Shown: positions 5,338 through 6,295 of the stretch, in pieces
How the letters are laid out: the number at the start of each line of letters is the position of its first letter
How positions within the stretch are numbered: the first letter of the stretch is position 1
Source of the DNA: Candidatus Rhabdochlamydia sp.
Lineage (GTDB): Bacteria > Chlamydiota > Chlamydiia > Chlamydiales > Rhabdochlamydiaceae
Assembly (NCBI GenBank): GCA_030043815.1
Contig: JASHWX010000105.1
Coordinates: 1 to 6,295, forward strand
Reading direction: 5' to 3'
Length of the DNA: 6,295 bases
Made by a program: the position numbers and the translations under genes
Notes under the pieces: generated by a model
What the model saw: only the letters and a program-made list of their open reading frames with translations
Told to the model about the DNA's origin: nothing
The model's database searches: none

Positions 5338-6032
5338 GGGGGCGCTGTTATGCCCGCGGCCCTTCGGTCTTTTGCAGCGAGGATGGCTGGGACCTCTTTT
5401 AAATCCATTTTACCTGCGGCGATATCGAGCAGGGTCCCGACGAGGTTGCGCACCATTTTGTATAAAAATCCATCCCCTTCAAATTCTAAAGCGACACCGC
5501 CCTTCTCCTCGATGAGATCAAGCCTGTAAAGCGTGCGGATCGCATCATCAAAAGCGGAGCCGACATTGGCAAATGAAGTGAAATCGTGCGTGCCGATGAA
5601 ATGCGTTGCAGCATTCTGCAGTAAAGTCAGGTCGACGGGGTGGGGCACATGATAGGCAAAGCGCCGTTTGAAAGGATCGGGGATCCGGTCGAGATGAAGA
5701 TGGTAGCGGTAGATTTTTGAGCGGGAACTATAGCGAGCATGAAAATCTTCTGAAACAGGTTCAAGAGAGAGAATGCGGATATCGGAGGGGAGCAGCCCAT
5801 TTAATGAAACCAGGATTTTTTCTAAATCGATCGATCCTGCAACAAAATGCGCTGTTTGTCCGATCGCGTGCACGCCTGCATCGGTACGGCCCGAACCTGT
5901 AAGATCCACCTCGGCGCGCAAAATGGTAGAAAGCGCTTTTTGAATGAGAGATTGGATAGAGACGGCATTGGGCTGGACTTGCCATCCGCCATAGTCGGTG
6001 CCATCATATGCAATGATCATTTTGTATTTCAT
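5304..6032 (-). CDS. truA: tRNA pseudouridine(38-40) synthase TruA
   Basis: TruA converts uridines 38, 39 and 40 of the tRNA anticodon arm to pseudouridine. The 242-residue product has the family landmarks: N-terminal MIIAYDGTDYGGWQVQP (5-21), the catalytic motif GSGRTDAGVHAIGQ (46-59) with catalytic aspartate D51, FHARY (97-101) followed by KIYRY with Y108, GTHDFTSFAN (147-156), GDGFLYKMVRNLVGTLLDIA (187-206), and a C-terminal AGITAPPHGLFLVEVKY ending (226-242). Length is normal. I set the start at ATG 6032 because GGAGGA lies just upstream and TruA proteins begin about here. The frame stays open to an ATG at 6155, but those 41 extra codons are simply palindromic repeat DNA. No clear promoter is seen close upstream; the leader is full of hairpins. 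The stop lies inside the end of the convergent HAD gene, with no terminator between them. Confidence 0.95.
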   Translation of the reverse strand: MKYKMIIAYDGTDYGGWQVQPNAVSIQSLIQKALSTILRAEVDLTGSGRTDAGVHAIGQTAHFVAGSIDLEKILVSLNGLLPSDIRILSLEPVSEDFHARYSSRSKIYRYHLHLDRIPDPFKRRFAYHVPHPVDLTLLQNAATHFIGTHDFTSFANVGSAFDDAIRTLYRLDLIEEKGGVALEFEGDGFLYKMVRNLVGTLLDIAAGKMDLKEVPAILAAKDRRAAGITAPPHGLFLVEVKY

Positions 6033-6035
6033 CCG

Positions 6036-6041
6036 TCCTCC
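6036..6041 (-). promoter_or_regulatory. truA: Shine-Dalgarno site that fixes the truA start
   Basis: The minus strand reads GGAGGA (6041-6036), 3 bases before ATG 6032. It supports 6032 over the upstream in-frame ATG at 6155. A 22-bp palindrome begins only 7 bases upstream of it. Confidence 0.8.
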
Positions 6042-6048
6042 GGCGGAA

Positions 6049-6070
6049 ACCCGGCCCTTAAGGGCCGGGT
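6049..6070. repeat. 22-bp perfect GC-rich palindrome in the truA leader
   Basis: The arm ACCCGGCCCTT (6049-6059) is followed by its exact reverse complement (6060-6070), with core CCTTAAGG. As RNA it would form a 9-bp GC-rich stem with a TTAA loop. It shares its outer CCC/GGG and core CCTTAAGG with the palindrome at 6122-6141. The two differ by two paired, compensating changes per arm, so they look like one repeat family or one selected structure. Confidence 0.8.
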
Positions 6071-6084
6071 ATTTCAAAAATGGA

Positions 6085-6111
6085 TTGGCGTGGGTGCGAA
6101 GCCCACGCCAA
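6085..6111. repeat. GC-rich hairpin, 10-bp stem and 7-base loop
   Basis: TTGGCGTGGG (6085-6094) is exactly complementary to CCCACGCCAA (6102-6111) around a 7-base loop (TGCGAAG on +, CTTCGCA on -). On the minus strand five T follow after a four-base gap (6080-6076), so it could act as a weak terminator in that direction. Otherwise it is one of a set of dispersed-looking intergenic palindromes. Confidence 0.75.
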
Positions 6112-6115
6112 CCAC

Positions 6116-6141
6116 AAAAATCCCAGGCCTTAAGGCCTGGG
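6116..6141 (-). terminator. Intrinsic terminator-like hairpin reading leftward
   Basis: On the minus strand, CCCAGGCC (6141-6134) pairs with GGCCTGGG (6129-6122) around a TTAA loop, and after one base a run of five T follows (6120-6116). This is a typical intrinsic terminator and would end a leftward gene lying beyond the window. The stem itself is a 20-bp perfect palindrome related to the one at 6049-6070. If transcription passes through it, it forms part of the truA leader. Confidence 0.5.
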
Positions 6142-6161
6142 TTCACATACCCCACTCGTTC

Positions 6162-6295
6162 AAAAAGTTGGATTTCGACCGCGCCAAAGTCCTGCGGTTG
6201 AACGATCGTAAAGCTAGCTGTATTGAGTTAATACAGCGCGCTTTACGATCGTTCAACCCCAGGAACTTTCGCGCAGGTCCAAATTCCAACTTTTT
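6162..6295. repeat. 134-bp imperfect inverted repeat (MITE-like element), possibly cut by the window end
   Basis: The left arm (6162-6224) is nearly the reverse complement of the right arm (6230-6295) around a 5-base centre (GAGTT). The ends match as AAAAAGTTGG (6162-6171) and CCAACTTTTT (6286-6295). An inner 19-bp stem is perfect (6196-6214 with 6240-6258), as is the core GCTGTATT/AATACAGC (6217-6224, 6230-6237). The outer arms differ by three substitutions and three single- or two-base gaps. There is no coding capacity. The shape fits a miniature inverted-repeat element or a very long hairpin RNA. T-runs at the end of both strands would also suit a bidirectional terminator. The bases beyond 6295 are not visible, so the true end and any target duplication are unknown. 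Confidence 0.8.

Noticed and set aside
6033..6155. Upstream in-frame extension of TruA by 41 codons to ATG 6155
   Set aside because: The extension is made of palindromic repeat sequence, lacks a ribosome site, and TruA proteins begin near residue MKYKMIIAYDG; GGAGGA before ATG 6032 settles the start.

Overview
This window reads as a piece of bacterial chromosome, most likely from an environmental, amoeba-associated member of the Chlamydiae (Parachlamydiales-like). The case rests on inference. The truA protein resembles what I remember of chlamydial TruA (the FHARY...YRY and SFAN blocks). As I recall, truA also sits next to a HAD phosphatase annotated as phosphoglycolate phosphatase in Chlamydia trachomatis, as it does here. 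No rRNA, tRNA, phage, transposase gene or CRISPR array is visible.

Layout. Bases 1-26 are a perfect palindrome. Bases 61-525 (+) encode a YbaK/EbsC-type aminoacyl-tRNA deacylase. Bases 631-1653 (+) encode an unrecognised 340-residue protein with its own promoter. It converges, with a 16-bp gap, on 1670-3124 (-), a STAND-like 'archaeal-type' ATPase with a winged-helix segment and a C-terminal PD-(D/E)XK nuclease-like DUF234 region. Upstream of the ATPase, 3135-3225 holds four copies of one 15-bp half-site arranged as two palindromes around a good sigma70 promoter. Bases 3270-4607 (-) encode a flavin amine oxidase-type protein. Bases 4666-5337 (+) encode a HAD phosphatase, divergent from the oxidase across 58 bp and apparently leaderless. 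Bases 5304-6032 (-) encode TruA, overlapping the HAD gene tail to tail by 34 bp. Bases 6033-6295 are non-coding and dense in hairpins: three GC-rich palindromes and a 134-bp imperfect inverted repeat ending at the last base of the window.

How the parts fit. The YbaK-like protein and TruA both act on tRNA (quality control of charging, and anticodon-arm modification), but they are far apart and not co-transcribed. The oxidase and HAD genes share a divergent promoter region. The unknown gene and the ATPase, about 600-3230, form an AT-rich block (about 32-35% GC in sampled lines) between GC-richer flanks (47-62% in sampled lines). This suggests a later acquisition.

The most interesting element is the palindrome-promoter-palindrome arrangement directly in front of the ATPase gene. 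It looks like a dedicated operator, possibly self-controlled by the ATPase's winged helix. Next in interest are the hairpin-rich truA leader and the 134-bp MITE-like inverted repeat.
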